NCBI GenBank assembly: GCA_036495715.1
Contig: DASXML010000077.1
Location: 1-64,000 of the forward strand
DNA: 64,000 bases
Reading direction: 5' to 3'
From: Scandinavium sp036495715
GTDB lineage: Bacteria > Pseudomonadota > Gammaproteobacteria > Enterobacterales > Enterobacteriaceae
The translations under genes and the position numbers were made by a program. How positions within the stretch are numbered: position 1 is the stretch's first letter; every line of letters starts with the position of its first letter. Under the pieces are notes generated by a model. That model worked only from the letters and a program-made list of their open reading frames with translations, was not told the origin of the DNA and made no database searches. This document shows, piece by piece, positions 36,187-44,600 of this stretch.

Positions 36187-36479
36187 GACTATCCCTCTTC
36201 ATACACAATAAATAAATCAGCCCACATCGTTCTCCAGAAAGGAGAAAAAGCCGGGCCTATGAATGATTTTAAATTTCTAAAAAAGTGTATTTAAACAAGA
36301 GAGATAAAACCTTTTAAATTTTGCCAATAAAAGAAATAAATGGCAAAAAAGTAAAAGTGCAAAGGGTTGAGATCACTAACAGAAACAATTTACCAATAAA
36401 ATAAAAACGTCATTTCATTTATCGAAGTGAGCTATTTATTCAAGAACCAAATATATATTTCACTTCTGATTATCAGGCA
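36187..36479. promoter_or_regulatory. AT-rich kdgM promoter region
   Basis: About 290 bp with no gene, markedly AT-rich compared with the surroundings. It contains the KdgR-like site described separately and A/T-tracts likely to bind H-NS or bend DNA. No promoter hexamers can be assigned with confidence. Confidence 0.5.
36400..36419 (-). promoter_or_regulatory. KdgR-like operator
   Basis: On the minus strand AATGAAATGACGTTTTTATT matches the KdgR consensus as I recall it (AATRAAAYNNYRTTTYATT) at nearly every position. It forms an imperfect inverted repeat about 214 bp upstream of kdgM. KdgR represses pectin-catabolism genes until 2-keto-3-deoxygluconate appears. This supports, but does not prove, a galacturonide substrate. 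Confidence 0.55.
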
Positions 36480-36480
36480 T

Positions 36481-36510
36481 AAAAAAAGGCGCCTTTCGGC
36501 GCCTTTTTTT
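36481..36510. terminator. rpmE terminator (bidirectional form)
   Basis: A GGCGCC/GGCGCC stem with loop TTTC is flanked by seven As and seven Ts. It lies 8 bp 3' of rpmE. Confidence 0.9.
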
Positions 36511-36518
36511 CGGTTCGC

Positions 36519-36731
36519 TTATTTAGCGCCCGGAACGCTGAAACGCTTGTTAAAGCGGTCAACGCGGCCACCGGTAGCAACATCACGCTGCTTGCCAGTG
36601 TAGAACGGGTGGCATTTGCCGCACACGTCCAGGTTCAGAGAATGACCAACGGTAGAACGGATGGTCATTACGTTACCGCAAGAACAGTTTGCAGTAACTT
36701 CTGCGTAATTTGGGTGAATACCTTTTTTCAT
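36519..36731 (-). CDS. rpmE: 50S ribosomal protein L31
   Basis: 70-residue ribosomal protein of the zinc-binding (C+) type. The four cysteines C16, C18, C37 and C40 lie in NCSCGN and VCGKCH. It forms the bridge between the large-subunit central protuberance and the small-subunit head. The start at 36731 (MKKGIHPNYAE) matches E. coli; the open frame upstream is not conserved. A TATACT -10-like hexamer lies upstream on the minus strand (36797-36802). Divergent from priA. Confidence 0.97.
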   Translation of the reverse strand: MKKGIHPNYAEVTANCSCGNVMTIRSTVGHSLNLDVCGKCHPFYTGKQRDVATGGRVDRFNKRFSVPGAK

Positions 36732-36936
36732 GGGAAACCTCAGTGAAGGCCGCGTCGCTCTTCCAGCCCTAACGCCAGACACCACGCGAAGTTAATAGTA
36801 TAGGTCTTTTGGTATCACTTATGTGCACCAAAGGCGGCGAATCATACAGAATTTAACCAGGGGTTGCAATCCTTCCGCTCGTCTCCTTAGTGTAATGTGT
36901 ATACTAACGCGCTCCTTTTCAAGTCAGGAAGATTCG

Positions 36937-39135
36937 ATGCCCGTCGCACACGTTGCCCTGCCCGTTCCGCTTCCCCGTACCTTTGACTATCTGTTGCCCG
37001 ATGGCGTCAGTGCTCAGGCGGGCTGTCGCGTGCGCGTGCCGTTTGGAAAGCAACAGGAACGCGTGGGCATTGTGGTGTCGGTCAGCAATGACAGCGAACT
37101 GCCACTCGACAACCTGAAGAGTGTGATTGACGTTCTGGATACCGAGCCGGTTTATTCGCCCGCCGTTTGGCGCATGTTGCAATGGGCGGCGGAGTATTAT
37201 CATCACCCGATTGGCGATGTGCTGTTCCACGCGCTGCCGATTCTGCTGCGTCAAGGGAAACCCGCCAGCGCCGCGCCGCTGTGGTACTGGTTCGTAACGG
37301 AACAGGGCCAGGCGGTGGATATCCAAACGCTCAAGCGTTCCGCGAAACAGCAGCAGGCACTGGCCGCGCTGCGTCAGGGGAAAATCTGGCGTCATCAGGT
37401 CGCGGATTTGGAATTTAACGACGCTGCGTTGCAGGGCTTACGTAAAAAAGGTTTATGCGACCTGGCAAGCGAAGCGCCTGCAATCGGCGACTGGCGCAAC
37501 GGCTACGCGGTCACTGGCGAGCGTTTGCGCCTGAATACCGAACAGGCCACCGCCGTCGGGGCGATTCACAGCGCGTCAGATAAATTTTCAGCCTGGCTGC
37601 TGGCGGGTGTCACGGGTTCCGGCAAAACAGAAGTGTACCTGAGCGTGCTGGAAAACGTGCTGGCTCAGGGCAAACAGGCGCTGGTGATGGTGCCAGAAAT
37701 CGGCCTCACGCCGCAGACTATCGCCCGCTTCCGCGAACGTTTTAACGCGCCCGTCGAAGTGCTGCACTCCGCGCTGAACGACAGCGAACGGCTTTCCGCC
37801 TGGTTGAAAGCCAAAAATGGCGAAGCCGGGATCGTGATTGGCACGCGCTCTTCCTTATTTACGCCTTTTAAAAATCTCGGCGTGATCGTCATCGACGAAG
37901 AACACGACAGCTCCTATAAACAACAAGAAGGCTGGCGTTATCACGCCCGTGATTTAGCGGTATGGCGTGCGCATAATGAGCAAATTCCGATTATCCTCGG
38001 ATCTGCGACGCCAGCGCTGGAAACCTTACACAACGTTCGCCAGGGAAAATATCATCAGCTAAAGCTGACGAAACGCGCCGGTAATGCGCGCCCGGCAAAT
38101 CAACATGTGCTGGATTTGAAAAGTCAGCAGCTCCAGGCGGGGCTTTCTCCTGCGCTGATAAACCGCATGCGCCAGCATTTGCAGGCAGATAATCAGGTCA
38201 TTTTGTTCCTGAACCGTCGCGGTTACGCCCCGACGCTGCTGTGCCACGAATGCGGCTGGATTGCCGAATGCCCGCGCTGCGACAGCTATTACACGCTGCA
38301 TCAGGGTCATCGCCACCTGCGCTGCCACCACTGCGACAGCCAGCGGCCGATCCCACGCCAGTGCCCATCCTGCGGTTCCACGCATCTGGTTCCCGTGGGC
38401 TTAGGCACCGAACAGCTTGAAGAAGTGCTGGCCCCGCTGTTTGCTAACGTCCCCATTTCGCGTATCGACCGTGATACCACCAGCCGCAAAGGCGCGCTGG
38501 AGCAATACCTTGCGGAAGTGCATCGCGGCGGCGCGAGAATTCTCATCGGCACCCAGATGCTGGCAAAAGGCCACCACTTCCCGGATGTCACGCTGGTTGC
38601 GCTACTGGATGTTGACGGCGCGTTGTTCTCGGCAGATTTCCGTTCGGCCGAGCGTTTTGCGCAGCTGTATACTCAGGTTTCCGGACGCGCGGGCCGAGCA
38701 GGGAAACAGGGCGAAGTTATCCTGCAAACGCATCATCCGGAACATCCACTGCTGCAAACCCTGCTGCATCAAGGTTATGACGCCTTTGCCCAGCAAGCGC
38801 TGGCAGAACGTCAAGCGCTACAGCTGCCGCCGTGGACCAGCCATGTATTGATTCGTGCCGAAGATCACGATAATCAGCAAGCGCCGCTGTTTCTTCAGCA
38901 GTTACGAAATCTTATTCAGGCGAGTCCGCTGGCCGATGACAAACTGTGGCTGCTCGGTCCCGTCCCGGCGCTGGCGCCGAAACGCGGTGGCCGTTGGCGC
39001 TGGCAGATCGTGCTGCAACACCCGTCACGTCTGCGTTTGCAGCATATCGTTGGCGGCGCGATGACACTGATTAACACCCTTCCCGCCTCACGCAAAGTGA
39101 AGTGGGTGCTGGACGTTGACCCGATCGAAGGCTAA
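36937..39135 (+). CDS. priA: primosomal helicase PriA
   Basis: Replication-restart 3'-5' DNA helicase that recognises stalled forks and loads the primosome. 732 residues. The N-terminal 3'-DNA-binding domain (MPVAHVALPVPLPRTFDY) is followed by Walker A GVTGSGKTEVYL and the DEEH box. Then comes the zinc cluster of eight cysteines (CHECGWIAECPRCD ... CHHC ... CPSCG) and the helicase C-terminal motifs GTQMLAKGHHFPDV and QVSGRAGRAGKQG. The start at 36937 is set by homology to E. coli; 38 open codons upstream are not conserved. Confidence 0.98.
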   Translation: MPVAHVALPVPLPRTFDYLLPDGVSAQAGCRVRVPFGKQQERVGIVVSVSNDSELPLDNLKSVIDVLDTEPVYSPAVWRMLQWAAEYYHHPIGDVLFHALPILLRQGKPASAAPLWYWFVTEQGQAVDIQTLKRSAKQQQALAALRQGKIWRHQVADLEFNDAALQGLRKKGLCDLASEAPAIGDWRNGYAVTGERLRLNTEQATAVGAIHSASDKFSAWLLAGVTGSGKTEVYLSVLENVLAQGKQALVMVPEIGLTPQTIARFRERFNAPVEVLHSALNDSERLSAWLKAKNGEAGIVIGTRSSLFTPFKNLGVIVIDEEHDSSYKQQEGWRYHARDLAVWRAHNEQIPIILGSATPALETLHNVRQGKYHQLKLTKRAGNARPANQHVLDLKSQQLQAGLSPALINRMRQHLQADNQVILFLNRRGYAPTLLCHECGWIAECPRCDSYYTLHQGHRHLRCHHCDSQRPIPRQCPSCGSTHLVPVGLGTEQLEEVLAPLFANVPISRIDRDTTSRKGALEQYLAEVHRGGARILIGTQMLAKGHHFPDVTLVALLDVDGALFSADFRSAERFAQLYTQVSGRAGRAGKQGEVILQTHHPEHPLLQTLLHQGYDAFAQQALAERQALQLPPWTSHVLIRAEDHDNQQAPLFLQQLRNLIQASPLADDKLWLLGPVPALAPKRGGRWRWQIVLQHPSRLRLQHIVGGAMTLINTLPASRKVKWVLDVDPIEG

Positions 39136-39285
39136 CCCCTTGCGCTGCGAGGCAGATCGAAAAATTTAGCATCCGTCACAATTTTCATGAAATTTCTGTA
39201 ACTCCCCAGGCTTACTCTCTGATAAAAAAGAGACTGTTGTCAGAGACAGTGGAAGTCTCTGCCCCCGTTAGCGAGGAGAACCCAG

Positions 39286-40314
39286 GTGAAGTCCAAGAAA
39301 GAGGTTGTTTCGGCAACCATGAAGGATGTGGCCCAGAAAGCGAATGTCTCAACGGCAACCGTTTCCCGGGCATTGATGAACCCCGACAAAGTGTCGCAGT
39401 CCACGCGTAATAAGGTGGAAAAAGCCGCTTTAGAGGTGGGTTATTATCCTCAGGCTCTGGGGCGCAACACCAAACGCAACGAGTCGAGGACCATTCTGGT
39501 GATCGTGCCGGACATCTGCGATCCTTTCTTTAGTGAAATCTTCCGGGGTATTGAAATTACCGCTGCCGAGCAGGGGTATCTGGTACTGATTGGCGACTGC
39601 GCGCATCAGAATCAGCAGGAAAAAACCTTCATCGACCTCATCATCACCAAACAAATCGACGGCATGCTGCTGCTGGGTTCACGCCTGCCGTTTGACGCCA
39701 GCATTGAAGAGCAACGGAATTTGCCGCCAATGGTCATGGCCAACGAATTTGCGCCGGAGCTTGAGCTGCCGACGGTACACATCGACAACCTGACCGCCTC
39801 GTTTAACGCCGTTAATTTCTTGCATGAACTGGGTCACCAGCGCATTGGTTGTATCGCCGGGCCGGAAGAAATGCCGCTGTGCCATTATCGTTTGCAGGGC
39901 TACGTTCAGGCGCTGCGCCGCAGTGGCATTACCGTCGATCCGCACTACATCGCCCGTGGCAACTTTACGTATGAAGCGGGCGCCAACGCACTCGAACAAC
40001 TGCTGGCCTTGCCGCAACCGCCAACGGCGGTTTTCTGTCACAGCGATATTATGGCGCTTGGCGCACTGTCGCTGGCAAAACGCCGTGGTCTGAACGTACC
40101 AGAAGACCTGTCAATTATTGGCTTCGATAACATTTCATTGTCTGAATTTTGCGACCCTCCACTCACCACCGTTTCACAGCCACGCTTTGATATTGGCCGC
40201 GAAGCGATGCTGCTTTTGCTCGATCAGTTAAGCGGTCAAAATGTCAGCAGTGGTTCACGACTGCTTGACTGTGAACTGGTTGTTCGCGGCAGTACCGCTA
40301 AAAATAAGCCTTAA
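39286..40314 (+). CDS. cytR: LacI-family repressor CytR
   Basis: Repressor of nucleoside uptake and catabolism genes, acting with CRP and induced by cytidine. 342 residues. The LacI helix-turn-helix MKDVAQKANVSTATVSRAL (about 11-30) is followed by the hinge and a periplasmic-binding-like effector domain. It begins with GTG, as in E. coli, at a GAGGAG site. The 150-bp gap from priA holds the promoter. No full terminator for priA is obvious there. Confidence 0.96.
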   Translation: MKSKKEVVSATMKDVAQKANVSTATVSRALMNPDKVSQSTRNKVEKAALEVGYYPQALGRNTKRNESRTILVIVPDICDPFFSEIFRGIEITAAEQGYLVLIGDCAHQNQQEKTFIDLIITKQIDGMLLLGSRLPFDASIEEQRNLPPMVMANEFAPELELPTVHIDNLTASFNAVNFLHELGHQRIGCIAGPEEMPLCHYRLQGYVQALRRSGITVDPHYIARGNFTYEAGANALEQLLALPQPPTAVFCHSDIMALGALSLAKRRGLNVPEDLSIIGFDNISLSEFCDPPLTTVSQPRFDIGREAMLLLLDQLSGQNVSSGSRLLDCELVVRGSTAKNKP

Positions 40315-40407
40315 TCAAAACGGCTTTCGGACTTGCGCTTCTGGTCAAAGCCCCGCCGCTTAAGTAACATGGCGGGCTGATGAACGAATAAATACAGCGA
40401 AACGACA

Positions 40408-41427
40408 GTGGCACAACGAGATTATGTAAGCCGCAGCAAGCCTGCTGCTTCGCGGCGCAAAAAGAGTCCTCCGCGGAACTCACGGAAAAAGCAAAGCAGC
40501 CTGCCTGCTGTCTCACCTACCATGGTCGCGATTGCGGCAGCTGTGCTGGTTGCCTTTATCGGCGGCCTGTACTTCATCACCCATCACAAGAAAGAAGAAG
40601 CAGACGCCCTGCAAGGCCGTCAGGCGACCGGTAATGGCCTTCCGCCGAAGCCAGAAGAGCGCTGGCGCTACATTAAAGAACTGGAAAGCCGCCAACCTGG
40701 CGTGCGTGCGCCGACAGAACCATCTGCGGGCGGTGAAGTGAAAAATGCCAATGAATTGACGGATGAACAGCGCCAGTTGTTAGCGCAAATGCAGGCCGAT
40801 ATGCGCCAGCAGCCGACACAGCTGACAGAAGTGCCGTGGAACGAACAAACGCCAGCTCAGCGCCAGCAAACGCTGCAACGCCAACGTCTTGTCCAGCAAG
40901 CCCAACAGGCACAGCAACAGGTCCAACAACAGCAGTATTCACAGACCCAGCCGGTGCAGGCTCAACGCACGCAGCCTCGTCCAGCGGAACAGCCTTATCA
41001 GCAACCGCAGCAAACACGCGCGGTACAGAGCCAACCGGCCCAGCCAGTGCGCCAGACGCCGCCAAAGCAAACGACGCAGCCTTATCAGGATCTGTTGCAG
41101 ACGCCATCGCATACCACCGCCAGCCAGTCTAAAACGCAGCAGGCAGCCCCGGTAACGCGTGAGCCAGAAGCAGCAAAACCAACCGCAGAGAAGAAAGATG
41201 AACGTCGCTGGATGGTACAGTGCGGTTCGTTCAAAGGTGCCGATCAGGCAGAAACCGTTCGTGCGCAGTTAGCGTTTGAAGGGTTTGATTCTCGTATCAC
41301 CACCAACAATGGCTGGAATCGCGTGGTGATTGGCCCCGTGAAAGGCAAAGACAATGCCGATGGCATCCTCTCCCGCCTGAAGGTCGCCGGTCACACAAAC
41401 TGTATTCGTCTCTCCGCCGGGGGTTGA
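40408..41427 (+). CDS. ftsN: cell division protein FtsN
   Basis: Late divisome activator. 339 residues, about 20 longer than E. coli owing to a longer Gln/Pro-rich linker (about 130-250). Layout: basic cytoplasmic tail (1-33), one transmembrane helix (about 35-56, MVAIAAAVLVAFIGGLYFIT), a periplasmic essential helix region with ERWRYIKELESRQPGV, the low-complexity linker, and a C-terminal SPOR domain (about 262-339). The SPOR domain binds denuded peptidoglycan. GTG start as in E. coli. The stop codon lies within the -35 box of the hslV promoter. Confidence 0.96.
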   Translation: MAQRDYVSRSKPAASRRKKSPPRNSRKKQSSLPAVSPTMVAIAAAVLVAFIGGLYFITHHKKEEADALQGRQATGNGLPPKPEERWRYIKELESRQPGVRAPTEPSAGGEVKNANELTDEQRQLLAQMQADMRQQPTQLTEVPWNEQTPAQRQQTLQRQRLVQQAQQAQQQVQQQQYSQTQPVQAQRTQPRPAEQPYQQPQQTRAVQSQPAQPVRQTPPKQTTQPYQDLLQTPSHTTASQSKTQQAAPVTREPEAAKPTAEKKDERRWMVQCGSFKGADQAETVRAQLAFEGFDSRITTNNGWNRVVIGPVKGKDNADGILSRLKVAGHTNCIRLSAGG

Positions 41428-41451
41428 AACCCCCAAATTGCCCCCCATCTA
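41424..41451 (+). promoter_or_regulatory. hslVU sigma-32 heat-shock promoter
   Basis: TTGAAAC (41424-41430), a 12-bp spacer and CCCCATCTA (41443-41451) fit the RpoH consensus closely. The -35 element overlaps the ftsN TGA stop (41425-41427). Confidence 0.9.
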
Positions 41452-41463
41452 TTAAAGCATTCT

Positions 41464-41484
41464 GCCCCGTACAACGTGCGGGGC
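41464..41484 (+). promoter_or_regulatory. hslV 5' UTR stem-loop
   Basis: GCCCCGTAC and GTGCGGGGC pair as a 9-bp stem (one G-U) with a 3-nt loop, close to the expected transcript 5' end. In E. coli a 5' stem-loop stabilises hslVU mRNA. The same role is inferred here. Confidence 0.65.
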
Positions 41485-41517
41485 CTGTATTCTGCTTTAC
41501 ACCCAGGGGGTCCTCTC

Positions 41518-42048
41518 GTGACAACAATAGTCAGTGTTCGTCGTAACGGTCATGTCGTTATCGCCGGTGATGGTCAGGCTACGCTTGGCAACACCGTCAT
41601 GAAAGGCAACGTAAAAAAAGTCCGCCGTTTGTATAACGACAAAGTGATCGCCGGTTTTGCGGGCGGCACTGCGGATGCGTTCACGCTGTTTGAACTGTTC
41701 GAACGTAAGCTGGAAATGCATCAAGGACATCTGGTGAAAGCCGCGGTGGAACTCGCCAAAGACTGGCGTACCGACCGCATGCTGCGCAAGCTTGAAGCGC
41801 TGCTGGCTGTTGCAGACGAAAATGCCTCGCTCATCATCACCGGCAACGGTGACGTGGTGCAGCCTGAAAACGATTTGATTGCCATTGGCTCTGGCGGCCC
41901 GTATGCCCAGGCCGCAGCCCGTGCGTTGCTGGAAAATACCGAGCTTGGCGCTCGTGACATTGCGGAAAAAGCGTTGGGGATTGCAGGTGATATCTGCATC
42001 TACACCAACCACTTCCACACCATCGAAGAATTACCTTCTAAAGCGTAA
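41518..42048 (+). CDS. hslV: HslV (ClpQ) protease subunit
   Basis: Proteasome-like threonine peptidase of the HslUV ATP-dependent protease, forming two hexameric rings. 176 residues. The GTG start at 41518 is followed by Thr-Thr, so removal of Met exposes the catalytic N-terminal threonine (TTIVSVRRNGHVVIAGDGQ). GTG matches E. coli; the frame continues upstream through the leader hairpin and is rejected. Nine bases separate it from hslU. Confidence 0.97.
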   Translation: MTTIVSVRRNGHVVIAGDGQATLGNTVMKGNVKKVRRLYNDKVIAGFAGGTADAFTLFELFERKLEMHQGHLVKAAVELAKDWRTDRMLRKLEALLAVADENASLIITGNGDVVQPENDLIAIGSGGPYAQAAARALLENTELGARDIAEKALGIAGDICIYTNHFHTIEELPSKA

Positions 42049-42057
42049 GGATCTCCT

Positions 42058-43392
42058 ATGTCTGAAATGACCCCACGCGAGATTGTCAGCGAACTCGACA
42101 AACACATTATTGGCCAGGACGCGGCAAAGCGTTCTGTGGCTATCGCCCTGCGTAACCGCTGGCGCCGTATGCAGCTCGACGAAGAGCTGCGTCATGAAGT
42201 CACCCCGAAAAACATTCTGATGATTGGCCCAACCGGCGTCGGTAAAACCGAAATCGCTCGTCGCCTGGCGAAACTGGCTAATGCGCCGTTCATCAAAGTT
42301 GAAGCGACTAAGTTCACTGAAGTGGGCTATGTGGGTAAAGAAGTGGATTCTATCATCCGCGATCTGACGGATTCGGCCATCAAAATGGTGCGCATGCAGT
42401 CGATCGACAAAAACCGTTATCGCGCGGAAGAAATGGCGGAAGAACGCATTCTCGACGTGCTCATTCCGCCAGCCAAAAACAACTGGGGCCAGTCCGAAGC
42501 GCCACAGGAACCTTCCGCTGCGCGTCAGGCATTCCGCAAAAAACTGCGTGAGGGCCAGCTCGACGATAAAGAAATCGAAATCGATCTTGCTGCTGCGCCA
42601 ATGGGCGTAGAAATCATGGCGCCTCCAGGCATGGAAGAGATGACCAGCCAGCTGCAGTCTATGTTCCAGAATATGGGCGGCCAGAAGCAGAAACCGCGCA
42701 AGCTGAAAATCAAAGAAGCAATGAAGCTGCTGATTGAAGAAGAAGCGGCGAAACTGGTGAACCCGGAAGAGCTGAAGCAAGACGCCATCGAAGCAGTTGA
42801 ACAGCACGGTATCGTGTTTATCGATGAGATTGACAAAATCTGTAAGCGCGGCGGTAATTCCTCTGGCCCGGATGTGTCTCGTGAAGGCGTTCAGCGTGAC
42901 CTGCTGCCGCTGGTCGAAGGCTGTACCGTTTCCACCAAGCACGGCATGGTGAAAACAGATCATATTCTGTTTATCGCGTCCGGCGCTTTCCAGGTTGCCA
43001 GCCCGTCAGATCTGATCCCGGAACTGCAAGGCCGTTTGCCGATTCGCGTTGAGCTACAGGCGCTGACCACCCACGATTTTGAACGTATTCTGACTGAGCC
43101 AAACGCCTCTGTAACCGTACAGTACAAAGCGCTGATGGGTACGGAAGGCGTGAACATCGATTTCACCGAAGATGGCATCAAACGCATTGCTCAGGCCGCA
43201 TGGCAGGTCAACGAAACGACCGAAAACATCGGTGCTCGTCGTCTGCACACTGTGCTGGAACGTCTGATGGAAGACATTTCCTATGACGCCAGTGAACGCC
43301 AGGGCGAATCCTTTACCATTGACGCAGAATATGTGAGTAAACACCTCGATGCGTTAGTGGCAGATGAAGATCTGAGTCGTTTTATCCTATAA
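42058..43392 (+). CDS. hslU: HslU (ClpY) unfoldase ATPase
   Basis: AAA+ ATPase partner of HslV that unfolds and feeds substrates during heat shock. 444 residues. Walker A is GPTGVGKTE (57-65), Walker B VFIDEID, the pore motif GYVGKE and the C-terminal tail DLSRFIL, which inserts into HslV to activate it. The helical I-domain (about 110-240) carries the usual variable stretch and is one residue longer than E. coli overall. Confidence 0.98.
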   Translation: MSEMTPREIVSELDKHIIGQDAAKRSVAIALRNRWRRMQLDEELRHEVTPKNILMIGPTGVGKTEIARRLAKLANAPFIKVEATKFTEVGYVGKEVDSIIRDLTDSAIKMVRMQSIDKNRYRAEEMAEERILDVLIPPAKNNWGQSEAPQEPSAARQAFRKKLREGQLDDKEIEIDLAAAPMGVEIMAPPGMEEMTSQLQSMFQNMGGQKQKPRKLKIKEAMKLLIEEEAAKLVNPEELKQDAIEAVEQHGIVFIDEIDKICKRGGNSSGPDVSREGVQRDLLPLVEGCTVSTKHGMVKTDHILFIASGAFQVASPSDLIPELQGRLPIRVELQALTTHDFERILTEPNASVTVQYKALMGTEGVNIDFTEDGIKRIAQAAWQVNETTENIGARRLHTVLERLMEDISYDASERQGESFTIDAEYVSKHLDALVADEDLSRFIL

Positions 43393-43421
43393 TCCCGGTA
43401 ATTGCATTTTCATCACCGTTG

Positions 43422-43564
43422 ATGGGGGCATGAACTCTATATAGTTCGTGTCACAGAAAGGCAGCACGTTTCTGAATCCCAGGAGCATAGAAAGACTATG
43501 TGACTGAGGCGAAGAAACGCAGCTAACGCTTCTGTGCCGCGAAATATGACGAGTTAGCCCCCAT
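43422..43564. repeat. ERIC (IRU) element between hslU and menA
   Basis: About 140 bp matching the enterobacterial repetitive intergenic consensus. The central block TGAATCCCAGGAGCATAGA (43473 onward) and GTGACTGAGGCGAAGAAACG ... CAGCTAACGC correspond to the sequences used as ERIC landmarks. The ends ATGGGGGC and GCCCCCAT (43557-43564) are inverted repeats. Internal hairpins CATGAACT/AGTTCGTG, CAGAAA/TTTCTG and CATAG/CTATG give the expected strong fold. It lies downstream of hslU and in the menA leader and would be transcribed with either. Confidence 0.8.
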
Positions 43565-43581
43565 TTTTATTGGCTGGAACA

Positions 43582-44508
43582 ATGACTGAACAATCACTGA
43601 GTCGTACCCAGGCGTGGCTGGAAAGCCTGCGCCCGAAAACGTTACCCCTGGCTTTTTCTGCCATTATCGTCGGGACTGCACTTGCCTGGTGGCAGGGGCA
43701 TTTCAATCCGCTGGTCGCGCTGTTGGCACTTGTCACTGCCGGGCTGCTGCAAATTCTTTCCAACCTGGCAAACGACTATGGCGATGCGGTCAAAGGCAGC
43801 GATAAGCCCGATCGTATTGGCCCGTTGCGCGGGATGCAAAAAGGCGCCATCACTCAGGAACAGATGAAACGGGCGTTGATTATTACCGTGGCGCTGATTT
43901 GCCTGTCCGGTCTGGCGTTACTGTTTACCGCGTATGAATCAATGGCCGATTTTATCGGTTTTCTGGTCCTCGGCTGCGTCTCGATTATCGCCGCTATCAC
44001 CTATACCGTCGGCACGCGTCCTTACGGCTATATCGGCCTGGGTGATATTTCGGTACTGATTTTCTTCGGCTGGCTCAGCGTGATGGGCAGTTGGTATCTT
44101 CAGGCGCATACCCTCGAAGCGCTGACGTTCTTACCGGCCACCGCGTGCGGTCTGCTGGCAGCCGCCGTACTGAACATTAACAATTTGCGTGATATCACCA
44201 GCGACCGCGAGAACGGCAAGAACACGCTCGCTGTGCGCCTGGGACCGGTTAACGCACGCCGTTACCACTTGGGCCTGCTGATGGGCGCCCCGCTGTGTCT
44301 GGCGCTGTTTAATCTACTGGCGTTGCACAGTCTGTGGGGCTGGTTGTTTATTCTCGCTGTGCCATTGTTAATCAAACAGGCACGCTTTGTGATGAGCCAT
44401 CATGATCCGGTAGATATGCGTCCGATGCTGGAACGCACGGTAAAAGCCGCTCTGCTGACTAACCTTTTGTTTGTGGTTGGGATTGTGCTGAGCCGCCTGT
44501 TTTCTTAA
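43582..44508 (+). CDS. menA: 1,4-dihydroxy-2-naphthoate polyprenyltransferase MenA
   Basis: Integral membrane UbiA-family prenyltransferase that makes demethylmenaquinone from DHNA and octaprenyl diphosphate. 308 residues, as in E. coli. The two aspartate-rich metal motifs are NLANDYGDAVKGSD and NNLRDITSDRENGK, between about eight transmembrane helices. The ATG at 43582 (MTEQSLSRTQAW) is preferred over a TTG four codons earlier. Serves anaerobic respiration. Confidence 0.97.
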   Translation: MTEQSLSRTQAWLESLRPKTLPLAFSAIIVGTALAWWQGHFNPLVALLALVTAGLLQILSNLANDYGDAVKGSDKPDRIGPLRGMQKGAITQEQMKRALIITVALICLSGLALLFTAYESMADFIGFLVLGCVSIIAAITYTVGTRPYGYIGLGDISVLIFFGWLSVMGSWYLQAHTLEALTFLPATACGLLAAAVLNINNLRDITSDRENGKNTLAVRLGPVNARRYHLGLLMGAPLCLALFNLLALHSLWGWLFILAVPLLIKQARFVMSHHDPVDMRPMLERTVKAALLTNLLFVVGIVLSRLFS

Positions 44509-44562
44509 CTGACAAATATCAATTAACAATTGATGATTTTGCCAACAATGCGATTAGCGCGA

Positions 44563-44568
44563 TATACT
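44563..44568 (+). promoter_or_regulatory. rraA -10 hexamer
   Basis: TATACT, preceded by GCGCGA, lies 38 bp before the rraA ATG in the 92-bp menA-rraA gap. In E. coli rraA has its own growth-phase promoter here. The -35 is not clear. Confidence 0.5.
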
Positions 44569-44600
44569 GAAATCACTCGCAGCAACTGAACGTTAAGCCT

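Noticed and set aside
42031..42963. 310-codon frame opposite hslU
   Set aside because: Same reason: antisense to a highly conserved gene, composition (His, Phe, Arg) typical of shadow frames.
43422..43564. Novel structured small RNA between hslU and menA
   Set aside because: The hairpins and closing helix looked like an sRNA at first, but the core matches ERIC landmark sequences, so a repeat element explains it better.
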